Below, piece after piece: positions 17,368-26,602 of a DNA stretch of 60,704 bases. The position numbers and the translations under genes are program-made. The DNA is taken from contig NZ_BADK01000137.1 of assembly GCF_000333595.1 (NCBI RefSeq), positions 1 to 60,704 on the forward strand, given 5' to 3'. The notes under the pieces are model-generated. The model worked only from the letters and a program-made list of their open reading frames with translations. It was not told the DNA's origin and ran no database searches. Positions within the stretch are counted from its first letter, which is position 1; every line of letters begins with the position of its first letter. This DNA is from Azospirillum sp. B506. GTDB lineage: Bacteria; Pseudomonadota; Alphaproteobacteria; Azospirillales; Azospirillaceae.

Positions 17368-18891
17368 ATGACCCAGAAGCCTCTCTACATCCTGGTCCAT
17401 CCAGAGGACAACGTCGCGATCGTGGTGAATTCCGGCGGGTTGCCGCCAGGGGCAGAGTTCGAGTGCGGGCTGGTCCTGACCGACTTTGTGCCGCAGGGCC
17501 ATAAGGTGGCGCTCGCCGATCTGGAGGAAGGGGCGTCGATTGTCCGCTACGGTCAGGTGATCGGTACTGCCGCCCGCCCGATCCGCCGTGGCGCCTGGAT
17601 CGAGGAATCGCTGGTCCGCCTGCCCGATCCGCCGGAACTCGACACGCTGCCGCTCGCCACCGCCGTTCCGCCCGACGCTCCGGTTCTGGATGGCTATACG
17701 TTCGAGGGCTACCGCAATCCCGACGGGACGGTCGGCACCAAGAATGTGCTGGGCATCAGCATCAGCGTGCAATGCGTCGCCGGGGTGATGGATTTCGCCA
17801 TCGAGCGCATCAAGAAGGAACTGCTGCCGAAATACCCCAACGTCGATGACGTGGTGGCCCTTAACCACACATATGGCTGCGGGGTGGCGATCAACGCGCC
17901 GGGGGCGGCGGTACCGATCCGCACCCTGCAGAACCTCGCCCGCAACCCCAACCTGGGCGGGGCGGTGATGGTGGTCGGACTAGGCTGCGAGAAGCTCCAA
18001 CCGGAACGGCTGCTGCCGGCCGGGGGCGAGCCGAGCATCGTCACCTTGCAGGACGAACGTCATCAGGGCTTCGGCGACATGGTCGCTTCCATCCTGGAGA
18101 TGGCCGACCGCCGGCTGGTGCAACTGAACGAGCGGCGGCGCGAGACCTGCCCGGCATCCGACCTCGTCGTCGGGCTGCAATGCGGCGGCAGCGACGCCTT
18201 TTCCGGGGTGACCGCCAATCCGGCGGTCGGCTATGCCGCCGACCTGCTGGTGCGGGCAGGGGCGACGGTCATGTTCTCCGAAGTGACGGAGGTGCGCGAC
18301 GCCATCCATCTGCTCACCCCGCGCGCCATCGACGAGGAGACCGGCCGCGCGCTGATCCGTGAAATGCGCTGGTACGACGATTATCTCCAGGTCGGTTCGG
18401 CCGACCGCAGTGCCAACCCCACCCCCGGCAACAAGAAGGGCGGCCTTGCCAATGTGGTGGAGAAGGCGCTCGGCTCCATCGCCAAGTCGGGAACCAGCCC
18501 GATTGCCGGCGTGCTGTCGCCGGGCGAGCGTGCGACGCGCAAGGGGCTGCTCTATGCCGCCACCCCGGCCAGCGACTTCATCTGCGGCACGCTGCAACTT
18601 GCCTCGGGCTGCAACATCGAGGTGTTCACCACCGGCCGCGGCACGCCCTATGGACTTGCCATGGCACCGGTGATCAAGGTGGCGACGCGGACGGAATTGG
18701 CGTCGCGCTGGCATGACCTGATCGACGTCGACGCCGGCCGCATCGCCACCGGCGAAGCCAGCATCGAAGATGTGGGCTGGGAGCTGTTCCGCCTAATCCT
18801 GGAGGTGGCGAGCGGCCGCAGGCAGACCTGGGCCGATCACTGGGGGCTGCGGAACGCGCTGACCCTGTTCAACCCGGCGCCAGTGACCTGA
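17368..18891 (+). CDS. garD: D-galactarate dehydratase
   Basis: It dehydrates galactarate (mucate) to 5-keto-4-deoxy-galactarate/glucarate and is iron-dependent. The 507-aa product has the N-terminal SAF-like domain (about 1-85) followed by the UxaA/GarD catalytic region with [47 protein letters not shown] and PTPGNKKGG. It is slightly shorter than E. coli GarD (523 aa). The frame is open far upstream in overlap with gudD, but ATG 17368 is the family start. It is the last gene of the operon. Its stop lies in a short tandem repeat. Confidence 0.95.
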   Translation: MTQKPLYILVHPEDNVAIVVNSGGLPPGAEFECGLVLTDFVPQGHKVALADLEEGASIVRYGQVIGTAARPIRRGAWIEESLVRLPDPPELDTLPLATAVPPDAPVLDGYTFEGYRNPDGTVGTKNVLGISISVQCVAGVMDFAIERIKKELLPKYPNVDDVVALNHTYGCGVAINAPGAAVPIRTLQNLARNPNLGGAVMVVGLGCEKLQPERLLPAGGEPSIVTLQDERHQGFGDMVASILEMADRRLVQLNERRRETCPASDLVVGLQCGGSDAFSGVTANPAVGYAADLLVRAGATVMFSEVTEVRDAIHLLTPRAIDEETGRALIREMRWYDDYLQVGSADRSANPTPGNKKGGLANVVEKALGSIAKSGTSPIAGVLSPGERATRKGLLYAATPASDFICGTLQLASGCNIEVFTTGRGTPYGLAMAPVIKVATRTELASRWHDLIDVDAGRIATGEASIEDVGWELFRLILEVASGRRQTWADHWGLRNALTLFNPAPVT

Positions 18892-18910
18892 CTTGACCTG
18901 ACTTTACCTG
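18885..18910 (+). repeat. Short tandem repeat over the garD stop codon
   Basis: GACCTGACTT occurs twice in a row (18885-18894, 18895-18904), followed by a partial TACCTG. The garD TGA lies in the first unit. It looks like replication slippage at the gene end. Confidence 0.6.
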
Positions 18911-18926
18911 TCCAGCGGCCGGGGGC

Positions 18927-18954
18927 GGGGACGCGGCGTCCGCGATGCGTCCCC
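18927..18954. terminator. Hairpin between convergent garD and chemoreceptor genes
   Basis: GGGGACGC (18927-18934) pairs with GCGTCCCC (18947-18954) in the gap between two convergent genes. No clear T-run follows on either strand, so termination function is a guess. Confidence 0.4.
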
Positions 18955-18964
18955 GGATGGCCGT

Positions 18965-20671
18965 TCAGCCGGCCCGCACCTGCGTCAGGAAGCGGGCGAC
19001 CTCTTCGCGCAGGCTGTCGGTCTGCACGGACAGCTGCCGCACATTTTCCAGCACCTCATAGGCGACCTTGCCGCTCTTGCCGGCGGCGAGGTTCACGCCG
19101 CCGATGCTGGACGACACCTCATGGCTGCCCTGGGCGGCCTGCTGGATGTTGCGGCTGATCTCGCGGGTCGCCGCACCCTGCTGTTCGACCGCCGACGCGA
19201 TGGAGGTGGCCACATCGTTGACCCGGCCGATGACCTGCGCCACCCCCTTGATCTCCTGCACCGCCTGCGTGGTCTCGCCCTGGATGCCGGCAACCTGGGC
19301 GGCGATTTCCTCCGTGGCCTTTGCGGTCTGGTTGGCCAGTGCCTTGACCTCCTGTGCCACGACAGCAAAACCCTTTCCGGCCTCTCCGGCGCGGGCGGCT
19401 TCGATGGTGGCGTTCAGCGCCAGCAGATTGGTCTGGCTGGCAATGGAGTTGATCAGGCCCACCACGGCACCGATCCGCTCCACCGCGCCGGCCAACCCTT
19501 CGACCTTGCCATTGGCCCGTTCGGCGCTTTCGACCGCTTCGCGGGCGATCTGCGCCGACTCGCCGACCTGACGACTGATCTCATTGATCGAGCTGGTCAG
19601 TTCCTCCGTCGCCGCGGCGACGGTCTGGACATTGGCCGAGGTCTGTTCGGTTGCAGAGGCGACGGCGCCGGCCAGCGTACCCGTCTGATCGGCGGCGCGC
19701 GTCATGTCCTGGGCCCGCTGTTCGATGCCGTCGGTCTCGCGGGCCACATCGTGGATCAGGTTGCCGACCGTCTGCTCGAAATGGCTTGCGAGCTGCGTCA
19801 TCGCGTCGCGCTTCTCGGTCGCGGCCCGCTCCGCCTGCTCGGCCTGGCTCGCCTCCAGGCTGGCTTTCGCCTGGGCGTTCTCCTTGAAAACCTGCAGCGC
19901 CTGGGCCATGCCGCCGATCTCGTTGCGCCGCGTCGCCTCCGGGAAAGTGACGCCGAGGTCTCCGGCGGCGAGCGCGGTCATCTTGTCGCGCAGCCGGTGC
20001 AGCGAGCGCACGATGTCGCGATTGACCAGGAACGCGATCAGCACCAGCGCGGCGATCAGAGCCACCGTGGCGGTGCCAGCCCTGACGAGGAACTCGTGAT
20101 AGGCGGCGTCGATGTCGTCGGTGTAGACGCCGGAACCGACGATCAGGCCCAGCGGCTGGTAGCGCTGGACATAGTTGGTCTTGAGCAGCGGCACGTCCGA
20201 CCCCAGCTTCGGCCAGACATAATGGATGATGGCGCTGTCCTGCCGGCGCATCGTCTCCACGATCTCCCGGACGAAATATTTGCCGGCCTTGTCCTGGAGG
20301 CCCGTGCGGTCGGTACCGACCGCCTTGTGGTTCGAGGGGTTGGCGACGGCGATGCCGTTGAGATCGTAGGCGAACAGATAGTCGGCGCCGTCATGGTAGG
20401 ACATCGCATGCACCGCGTTGCGGAAGCGTACCAACGCCTCCTCGCGGGGCAGGGTTCCCGCCTCCACCTCGGTGTTCAGCCCCTTCGCCAGACCCACCGC
20501 CAGTTCCACCGCCGAGCGGATGGTGTCGATGCGGTCGTCGACCATGCGCTGGTGGGCGAAGCTGCTGCTGATGGCGATCACGACCGCCGGGGCCAGGACG
20601 GACAAGACGACCAGTGCGGTCAGCTTCGCCCGTATCGTCAGATTTTCCAGGAGTTTCATGGGGGCCTTCAT
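18965..20671 (-). CDS. Methyl-accepting chemotaxis protein with single Cache sensor
   Basis: A 568-aa membrane chemoreceptor. TM1 lies near residues 15-38. A periplasmic sCache_2-type domain spans about 40-190 ([29 protein letters not shown]), and TM2 lies near 198-220, followed by HAMP and the cytoplasmic coiled-coil signalling domain. The signalling hairpin carries the conserved [20 protein letters not shown] segment. Such Cache domains often bind small organic acids. It lies next to the aldarate operon (convergent), so it might sense these acids, but that is inference from position. An alternative start is the fifth codon (20659). No CheB/CheR-binding tail is evident. Confidence 0.93.
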   Translation of the reverse strand: MKAPMKLLENLTIRAKLTALVVLSVLAPAVVIAISSSFAHQRMVDDRIDTIRSAVELAVGLAKGLNTEVEAGTLPREEALVRFRNAVHAMSYHDGADYLFAYDLNGIAVANPSNHKAVGTDRTGLQDKAGKYFVREIVETMRRQDSAIIHYVWPKLGSDVPLLKTNYVQRYQPLGLIVGSGVYTDDIDAAYHEFLVRAGTATVALIAALVLIAFLVNRDIVRSLHRLRDKMTALAAGDLGVTFPEATRRNEIGGMAQALQVFKENAQAKASLEASQAEQAERAATEKRDAMTQLASHFEQTVGNLIHDVARETDGIEQRAQDMTRAADQTGTLAGAVASATEQTSANVQTVAAATEELTSSINEISRQVGESAQIAREAVESAERANGKVEGLAGAVERIGAVVGLINSIASQTNLLALNATIEAARAGEAGKGFAVVAQEVKALANQTAKATEEIAAQVAGIQGETTQAVQEIKGVAQVIGRVNDVATSIASAVEQQGAATREISRNIQQAAQGSHEVSSSIGGVNLAAGKSGKVAYEVLENVRQLSVQTDSLREEVARFLTQVRAG

Positions 20672-20791
20672 GTCGCGCGCATTCGGGGGGCGGCAACTGA
20701 TATACTACAATACAAAGGGACGTCTGAAATCGGATTGGCTGATTTCGGTATGAAAATAACGCCGTCCGGTTAAAAAATTCTTCCGGTCGCG

Positions 20792-21724
20792 TTACCGCTT
20801 CGTGGTGTCAGCCATGCTGGAGAAGTGGGCGAGCGACGGGCCGGCGACATCGCGCAGCAGGGCGGCGAATCGCTCCGCCGCCGGCGACAGCGAACGGCCG
20901 GCCTTGCGGATGAAGCCGATTCGGCGCACCAGCCCGGCGGTATGGATCGGCTCGACCACGATGCCCTTGCAGGAGGCCGCATCGACGGCCGACTGCGGCA
21001 GGACCGAAACGCCAAGCCCGGCCCGCACCATGCCGACCGCCGTCGACATGTAGTTCGCCTCGCAGGACAGGCTGATCTCCAGCCCATCCTTTTCCAGCGC
21101 CCGCTCCACCAATGAGCGCACGCTGGTGCCGCGTGCCGTCAGGATCATGGGAAATGCAACGATGTCCTTTAGCAGCAATGGACGCCGCCCGTTCAGCGGA
21201 TGGTCGGTGGGGAAGAAGGCGCACATCCGGTCGGTGAGGAAATCGGTCACTTCGACGTCGCGGTCCGGGCCAACCCGGCTGCCGATCCCGAAATCCACCT
21301 CCTCCGCCTTGACCAGCTGGATGATCCGCTCGGCGACGACGTCACTGACCCGCACATCGATGTTCGGGTGATCGGCGGCAAAACGGCGGATGGCGATCGG
21401 CAACAGGCCGGCGGCGACGGACGGCAGGGTGGCGACCGACACCGATCCGCGCCGCAGCCCGGCCAGATCGTGGCTGGCGCTCATCACCGCATCCATTTCG
21501 GCCAGCACCCGCTGCAAGGCCGGCAGCAGGTCGCGACCGGCCTGGGTCAGAACCACATGGCGCTTGTTCCGGTCGAACAGCCGCACGCCCAAGCTCTCTT
21601 CGAGCTGGCGGATCTGCACGGTCAGCGCCGGCTGCGACAGGTTGACCTCCGCCGCCGCCCTGGTGAAGCTGCCGAGCCGCGCGACGGCGACGAAGGCCTT
21701 GATATGTCTCACTCCCTGGATCAT
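20792..21724 (-). CDS. LysR-family regulator of the CitMHS-AtuA operon
   Basis: A 310-aa LTTR with an N-terminal winged HTH (GSFTRAAAEVNLSQPALTVQIRQLEESLGVRLFDR region, residues 18-52) and a periplasmic-binding-like effector domain. GAGG lies 7 bases before ATG 21724. It is divergent from the CitMHS transporter gene with about 310 bases between the start codons, the standard layout for an LTTR that controls its divergent neighbour. The effector is probably the transported acid. Confidence 0.92.
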   Translation of the reverse strand: MIQGVRHIKAFVAVARLGSFTRAAAEVNLSQPALTVQIRQLEESLGVRLFDRNKRHVVLTQAGRDLLPALQRVLAEMDAVMSASHDLAGLRRGSVSVATLPSVAAGLLPIAIRRFAADHPNIDVRVSDVVAERIIQLVKAEEVDFGIGSRVGPDRDVEVTDFLTDRMCAFFPTDHPLNGRRPLLLKDIVAFPMILTARGTSVRSLVERALEKDGLEISLSCEANYMSTAVGMVRAGLGVSVLPQSAVDAASCKGIVVEPIHTAGLVRRIGFIRKAGRSLSPAAERFAALLRDVAGPSLAHFSSMADTTKR

Positions 21725-22033
21725 GGCCGGCCTCTTATAGAAGAATCAAATTACCGTGATACAACAAATTCATTTCTATAATCTGATTGTGGGTTCGTAC
21801 AGTGTCAATCGAAGCCGCCGGTTCGGCACGGTCCGATAGAATGATAGCGCTGTGAAAAGCCCTGCTGCCGGCAGGTTTTGCAAAAGTTGAAGTTTTGTTG
21901 AAATCCGCTTGGGCGGCGTTACTCGGGGATCGCAGCCGGTCGCCCGCGGACTCCGTCATGATCCTTCGCAGGGAGCGAAGAGTTCGTGCAGCGGACGTCA
22001 AACAACAATAACAACGGTCAAAGAGGAGGTCAC
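21725..22033. promoter_or_regulatory. Divergent promoter region with LTTR-type dyad
   Basis: This 309-nt AT-richer gap holds no gene I can support. Near the LysR side, ATAGAA (21737-21742) and TTCTAT (21774-21779) form part of an imperfect interrupted dyad, with AGAAT and ATTCAT flanks, a plausible LysR recognition/activation site. The transporter side ends with GAGGAGGT just before the start at 22034. Confidence 0.5.
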
Positions 22034-23368
22034 ATGCTCGCGTTACTCGGCTTGGCCACCATCGTCGTTCTGCTGGTTGTCATCATGACCAACAGGATGT
22101 CGCCCCTGGTCGCGCTGATCGCCGTGCCGATCATCGCCGCGCTGGTGGGCGGTTTCGGTCTGGAGACCAGCAAGTTCATCATTGCCGGCATCCGGTCGCT
22201 CGCGCCGACCGCCGCCATGTTCGTCTTCGCCATCATCTTCTTCGGTGTCGTCACCGACGCCGGCATGATGGATCCGATCATCGACCGCATCCTGCGCGTT
22301 GTCGGCACCCGGCCGGCGCGCATCACGGTCGGCACCACCCTGCTGGCGCTGCTGATCCATCTCGACGGGTCGGGTGCCGTCTGCTTCCTCATCACCATTC
22401 CGGCGATGCTGCCGCTCTATGACCGGCTGGGCATGGACAAGCGCATCCTGGCGCTGTGCGTGTCGATGGCGGCCGGCGTCAATTTCCTGCCCTGGACCGG
22501 ACCGATGATCCGGTCGGCCGCCGCGCTGAAGGTGCCGGTGACCGACATCTTCAACCCGCTGATCGCGGTGCAGGGCGTCGGCCTTCTGTTCATCTTCACC
22601 GTCGCCTTCCTGCTCGGCAAGCGCGAGGAGCGCCGCCTCGGCCTCGGCCTCGCCCGTGGCGCGGTTGCGGCGGGCGGGACCCCGGTCGGCTCAGCTCCGG
22701 TCGGCCCGGCTCTGCGCGTCCTGACGCCGGAGCAGATCAAAATCCGCCGTCCCAAGTTGTTCTGGGTCAATTTGATCCTGACCGCCGTCATCATGGCCGT
22801 GATGATCGAGGGCGCGGTCGATCCGGTGGTGATGTTCATGATCGGCACCGTGCTGGCGCTGATGATCAACTATCCCGACGTCAAGATGCAGAAGGACCGC
22901 GTCGACGCCCACGCCAAGGCGGCGCTGATGATGGCGAGCATCCTGCTTGCGGCCGGCGTCTTCACCGGCATCATGAGCGGCACCAAGATGCTGACGGCCA
23001 TGGCCCAGTCCGCCGTCGCCTTCGTCCCGCCGGAGATGGCGCAGCATGTCCCCTTCGCGCTGGGCATCCTTTCGATGCCGCTCAGCCTGCTGTTCGATCC
23101 GGACTCCTATTATTTCGGCATGATGCCGGTGGTGGCCGAGGTCTATAAGACGCTGGGCGGCAATCCGATCCAGATCGCCCAGGCCTCCGTTCTCGGCCAG
23201 ATGACGGTCGGCTTCCCGGTCAGCCCGCTCACCCCCGCCACCTTCCTCGTCGTCGGCCTGTGCGGCATCGGGCTGGGCGAGCACCAGAAATTCTCGATCC
23301 CCTACCTGTTCGCCGCCTCGGTGGTCATGACCGTCGCCGCGGCCGTCCTTGGGGTCATTCCCTTCTGA
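22034..23368 (+). CDS. CitMHS-family carboxylate:metal/H+ symporter
   Basis: A 444-aa inner-membrane transporter with about 11-12 hydrophobic segments. It has the CitMHS family landmarks VIMTNRMSPLVALI near the N-terminus, THLLALLIHLDGSG-like TM segments (residues 105-120) and FDPDSYYFGMMPV near the C-terminus. Characterised members import citrate complexed with Mg2+ or Ca2+. Here the downstream genes are AtuA-like enzymes rather than citrate-metabolism genes, so another carboxylate is likely. GAGGAGGT precedes ATG 22034, and upstream in-frame codons lack a better site. Confidence 0.88.
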   Translation: MLALLGLATIVVLLVVIMTNRMSPLVALIAVPIIAALVGGFGLETSKFIIAGIRSLAPTAAMFVFAIIFFGVVTDAGMMDPIIDRILRVVGTRPARITVGTTLLALLIHLDGSGAVCFLITIPAMLPLYDRLGMDKRILALCVSMAAGVNFLPWTGPMIRSAAALKVPVTDIFNPLIAVQGVGLLFIFTVAFLLGKREERRLGLGLARGAVAAGGTPVGSAPVGPALRVLTPEQIKIRRPKLFWVNLILTAVIMAVMIEGAVDPVVMFMIGTVLALMINYPDVKMQKDRVDAHAKAALMMASILLAAGVFTGIMSGTKMLTAMAQSAVAFVPPEMAQHVPFALGILSMPLSLLFDPDSYYFGMMPVVAEVYKTLGGNPIQIAQASVLGQMTVGFPVSPLTPATFLVVGLCGIGLGEHQKFSIPYLFAASVVMTVAAAVLGVIPF

Positions 23369-23418
23369 CGCGGCCCAAGCATCGTTTTGAACAGGCGGCC
23401 GCACACAGGAGCACCATC

Positions 23419-24762
23419 ATGAAAACCATCCGCATCGGATCGGGCGCCGGCTATTCCGGCGACCGCATCGAACCGGCCGTGGAACTGGCCGAACAGGGCG
23501 ACATCCAATATCTCGTCTTCGAATGCTTGGCGGAGCGCACCATTGCCATCGCCCAGGGCGCCAAGCTGAAGGACCCGGCTCAAGGCTACGATCCGCTGCT
23601 GGCCGAGCGCATGCTGGCGGTGCTGCGGCCCTGCCATGCCAAGGGCATCCGCATCGTCACCAACATGGGCGCTGCCAATCCGGCCGCCGCCGCCGCCAGG
23701 ACGCGGGAGATCGCCCGCTCGCTCGGCCTCGGCGGGCTGAAGATCGCCGCGGTGTCCGGCGACGACGTGCTGGAGACGCTGAAGTCGGGCGACCACCGGA
23801 TCGAGGAGACCGGTGAGCCGGTGTCCGCGATGGCCGGCAAGCTGGTTTCGGCCAACGCCTATCTCGGCGCCGCTCCCATCGTCGCGGCGCTGAAGGCCGG
23901 GGCCGACATCGTCATCACCGGTCGCGTCGCCGACCCGGCCCTGTTCCTCGCCCCGCAGATCTTCGAATTCGGCTGGTCGATGGAGGACTGGGACCGGCTG
24001 GGCAAGGGAACGGTGGTCGGCCATCTGCTGGAATGCGCTGGTCAGGTCACCGGCGGCTATTTCGCCGACCCCGGTGTGAAGGACGTGGCCGATCTGGCCC
24101 GGCTCGGCTTCCCGATTGCCGAGGTGGGCGAGGACGGCAGCGCCGTCATCACCAAGGTGGCCGGTTCCGGCGGCGCCGTGACCACCGCCACCTGCAAGGA
24201 GCAGCTGCTCTACGAGATCCACGACCCCGCCGCCTATCTGACCCCGGACGTGGTGGCCGATTTCTCGCAGGTCCGCTTTGTCCAGGAGGGGCCGGACCGG
24301 GTGCGGGTAACCGGCGCCACCGGGCGCCAGCGTCCCGGCACGCTGAAGGTTTCGGTCGGCTATATCGACAGCTTCATCGGCGAGGGGCAGATCTCCTACG
24401 CCGGACCCGGCGCGCTTGCTCGCGGTCGGCTGGCACTGGAGATCGTGCGCGAACGTCTGGCGCTGACCGGAGTCGCGACGACCGAGCTGCGCTTCGACCT
24501 GATTGGCGTCGATTCCATCCATGGCGGCGCACTGTCCACCGCTGGCGGGCAGGAGCCTTACGAGGTGCGCGTCCGCGTCGTCGGCCGCACCGGCAGCCTG
24601 AAGGAGGCGCAGCGCATCGGCAACGAGGTGGAAACCCTCTACACCAACGGCCCAGCCAGCGGCGGCGGCGCCACCAAATCGGCGAAGGACGTTGTGGCAA
24701 TGCTGTCCGCCCTGTTGCCCCGCGAGCTGGCGAAGCCCGCCATCGAGTTTATGGAGGCCTGA
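23419..24762 (+). CDS. AtuA-like (DUF1446) acyclic-terpene-utilisation family protein
   Basis: A 447-aa protein of the DUF1446/AtuA family. Recognisable segments are the N-terminal RIGSGAGYSGDRIEPAVELAE, NMGAANP, VITGRVADPALFLAP, GHLLECAGQVTGGYF and a C-terminal NEVETLYTNGPASGGGA. AtuA is needed for citronellol/geraniol degradation in Pseudomonas, but its reaction is not established. This version is encoded 50 bases after a CitMHS transporter and 1 base before a small AtuA-C-like protein, with none of the other atu genes. That points to catabolism of a hydroxy- or keto-acid rather than terpenes. AGGAG precedes ATG 23419. Confidence 0.85.
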   Translation: MKTIRIGSGAGYSGDRIEPAVELAEQGDIQYLVFECLAERTIAIAQGAKLKDPAQGYDPLLAERMLAVLRPCHAKGIRIVTNMGAANPAAAAARTREIARSLGLGGLKIAAVSGDDVLETLKSGDHRIEETGEPVSAMAGKLVSANAYLGAAPIVAALKAGADIVITGRVADPALFLAPQIFEFGWSMEDWDRLGKGTVVGHLLECAGQVTGGYFADPGVKDVADLARLGFPIAEVGEDGSAVITKVAGSGGAVTTATCKEQLLYEIHDPAAYLTPDVVADFSQVRFVQEGPDRVRVTGATGRQRPGTLKVSVGYIDSFIGEGQISYAGPGALARGRLALEIVRERLALTGVATTELRFDLIGVDSIHGGALSTAGGQEPYEVRVRVVGRTGSLKEAQRIGNEVETLYTNGPASGGGATKSAKDVVAMLSALLPRELAKPAIEFMEA

Positions 24763-24763
24763 C

Positions 24764-25093
24764 ATGAAACTCCGCGACATCGCCCATTCCCGCACCGGCG
24801 ACAAGGGCGACATCTCCAACATCTCCGTCATCGCCTTCGACGAGGCGGACTATCCGCTGATCGAGGCCCATGTCACCGCCGACCGCGTAAAGGAGCTGTT
24901 CCACGAGGTCGTCCATGGCGAGGTGGTGCGCTACACCATCCCCAGCGTCGGCGCCCTGAACTTCGTGATGCGGCAGGCGCTGGGCGGCGGTGTGACGCGG
25001 TCCCTGGCGCTCGACGCCCATGGCAAATGCTTGGCGTCGGCGCTGCTCGACCTTGAGATCCCCGCCACCGACCGGCCCGTCCGGGCAACCTGA
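24764..25093 (+). CDS. Small AtuA-like ferredoxin-fold protein
   Basis: A 109-aa protein that starts 1 base after the AtuA-like stop (ATG 24764, with GGAGG in the end of the preceding gene), so the pair is translationally coupled. It matches the C-terminal AtuA-like domain found fused to DUF1446 in some proteins, with IAHSRTGDKGDISNIS at the N-terminus and NFVMRQALGGGVTRSLALD toward the C-terminus. It probably forms a complex with the larger protein. No catalytic function is known. Confidence 0.8.
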   Translation: MKLRDIAHSRTGDKGDISNISVIAFDEADYPLIEAHVTADRVKELFHEVVHGEVVRYTIPSVGALNFVMRQALGGGVTRSLALDAHGKCLASALLDLEIPATDRPVRAT

Positions 25094-25106
25094 CGGGAGA
25101 AGGGCG

Positions 25107-25997
25107 TCACGTCCGGCCGCGCCTGCCCTTGGCGAGCGCGCTGCCGGCCGAGGCGAACATGATGCAGGCGATGGCCGCCCACTGAAGCGCGCTCAGCCGC
25201 TCGCCCAGCATCAGGAAGCCGATCAGCGCCGCCACCGCGGGGGAGGCGCTGACGGCAAGCCCGAAGACATGGCTGGGCAGGCGGCGGAGCGCCATCATCT
25301 CCAGAAGGTAGGGCACCATGCTGGACAGCACCGCCACCGCCAGCCCGGTGAGCAGGACCGCCGGGACCAGCAGTCCGCCACCGGCATGGGCGATGCCGAG
25401 CGGGACGGTGAAGCTGGCGGCGACCAGCATGCCCCAGGCCACCGCCTGCCCGCCCGGCAGGGCGGAGGCGCGTTTGCCGAACACGATGTAGAGCGCCCAG
25501 CAGAAGGCCGCCGCCGCCGCATAGGCGATGCCGGCCGGGTTCAGCGTGCCGGATGCTTCCCGCAACGGCAGCAGCAGGGCAAGGCCCGCCACGGCGCAGG
25601 CGATCCACAGGAAATCCTTCAGCCGGCGCGAGCCGAGCAGCGCCACCGCCAGCGGTCCGGTCACCTCGATGGCGATGGCGATGCCGATGGGGATCAGCTC
25701 CATGGCACGGTAGATCGACAGGTTCATCGCCCCCAGCGTGGCGCCATAGACCAGCAGGTTGCCCAGGTCCGCCCGTCCCGGCAGGCTGCGCCAGGGCCTT
25801 AGAATCGCCAGCAGCATCAGCGCCGACAGCCCGACGCGAAGGCCGGTCACCCCCTCCGCCCCGACCAGCGGGAACAGCGACTTTGCCGAGGCCGCCCCGA
25901 CATATTGCGACAGCAGCGACGCCAGCAGGACCAGTAGCGGCAGCAGCGCCGGCTCCGGCCGGGCGAGCGTGGTGGAGTCGAAGGAGGCGTTCGTCAC
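25107..25997 (-). CDS. RhtA-like EamA/DMT exporter
   Basis: A 296-aa drug/metabolite transporter with 10 hydrophobic segments and two EamA repeats, closest in feel to the threonine/homoserine exporter RhtA (QYVGAASAKSLFP, YRAMELIPIGIAIAIEVTGPLAVAL, LPSHVFGLAVSASPAVAALIG). GTG 25997 has GGGAG 7 bases upstream and gives the family length; the frame also opens further upstream into the divergent regulator region. It is divergent from an Lrp/AsnC regulator, a common arrangement for amino-acid exporters. Confidence 0.88.
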   Translation of the reverse strand: MTNASFDSTTLARPEPALLPLLVLLASLLSQYVGAASAKSLFPLVGAEGVTGLRVGLSALMLLAILRPWRSLPGRADLGNLLVYGATLGAMNLSIYRAMELIPIGIAIAIEVTGPLAVALLGSRRLKDFLWIACAVAGLALLLPLREASGTLNPAGIAYAAAAAFCWALYIVFGKRASALPGGQAVAWGMLVAASFTVPLGIAHAGGGLLVPAVLLTGLAVAVLSSMVPYLLEMMALRRLPSHVFGLAVSASPAVAALIGFLMLGERLSALQWAAIACIMFASAGSALAKGRRGRT

Positions 25998-26103
25998 GCG
26001 CGGGCTCCCGCAGATGGGTTCGAACGAAAAGATACTGTGACGGGGGTGCGCTGGGCGTTTAAGTTTCGCCCGGTCGATGCATAATTTTTTCGCGAAAGCC
26101 GCC

Positions 26104-26589
26104 ATGCGCTCAACGATCGCTCGCCCGCCGGATCAGCTCGACGAGCAGGACCGCGCGATCCTGCGCATCCTGCAACAGGACAACAAGACCTCGCAGCGGG
26201 AGATCGGCGAGGCGGTCCATCTCTCCGCCCCGGCGGTGCAGCGCCGCATTGCGCGGATGGAGACGGCCGGAATCATCCGCCGCAATGTGGCGGTCGTCGA
26301 TCCGGTGGCGGTCGGGCAGGGCGTGACGGTGGTGGTGGAGGTCCAGACGGTCAATGACCGTTCGCCCGTCATCGCCGCCGCCAAGCGGCTGTTCCGCGAG
26401 GCTCCCGAGGTGCAGCAATGCTATTTCATCACCGGCAAGGCGAGCTTCGTCCTGATCCTGCTGGTCCCGGACATGGCGAGCTACGAGGTTCTGTCGCGCC
26501 GTCTGTTCGCCGACAATGACCTGGTGCAGTCCTTTCAGACGATGGTGGTGCTCGATCCGGTGAAGGTGACGCTGGAGGTTGATTTGTAA
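26104..26589 (+). CDS. Lrp/AsnC-family regulator
   Basis: A 161-aa regulator with an N-terminal HTH (LDEQDRAILRILQQD; REIGEAVHLSAPAVQRRIARME) and a C-terminal RAM ligand domain (VVEVQTVNDR, CYFITGKASFVLILLVPD). It lies divergent to the RhtA-like exporter with a gap of about 106 bases and probably controls it in response to an amino acid. An in-frame ATG at 26077 would add nine residues but has no ribosome-binding site. The 26104 ATG has only a weak GAAAG. Confidence 0.9.
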   Translation: MRSTIARPPDQLDEQDRAILRILQQDNKTSQREIGEAVHLSAPAVQRRIARMETAGIIRRNVAVVDPVAVGQGVTVVVEVQTVNDRSPVIAAAKRLFREAPEVQQCYFITGKASFVLILLVPDMASYEVLSRRLFADNDLVQSFQTMVVLDPVKVTLEVDL

Positions 26590-26602
26590 GCCGGATGGCG
26601 TT

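Noticed and set aside
18927-18954. CRISPR or tandem array near the garD end
   Set aside because: There is only a two-copy 10-bp repeat and one hairpin, with no regular spacer-repeat structure.
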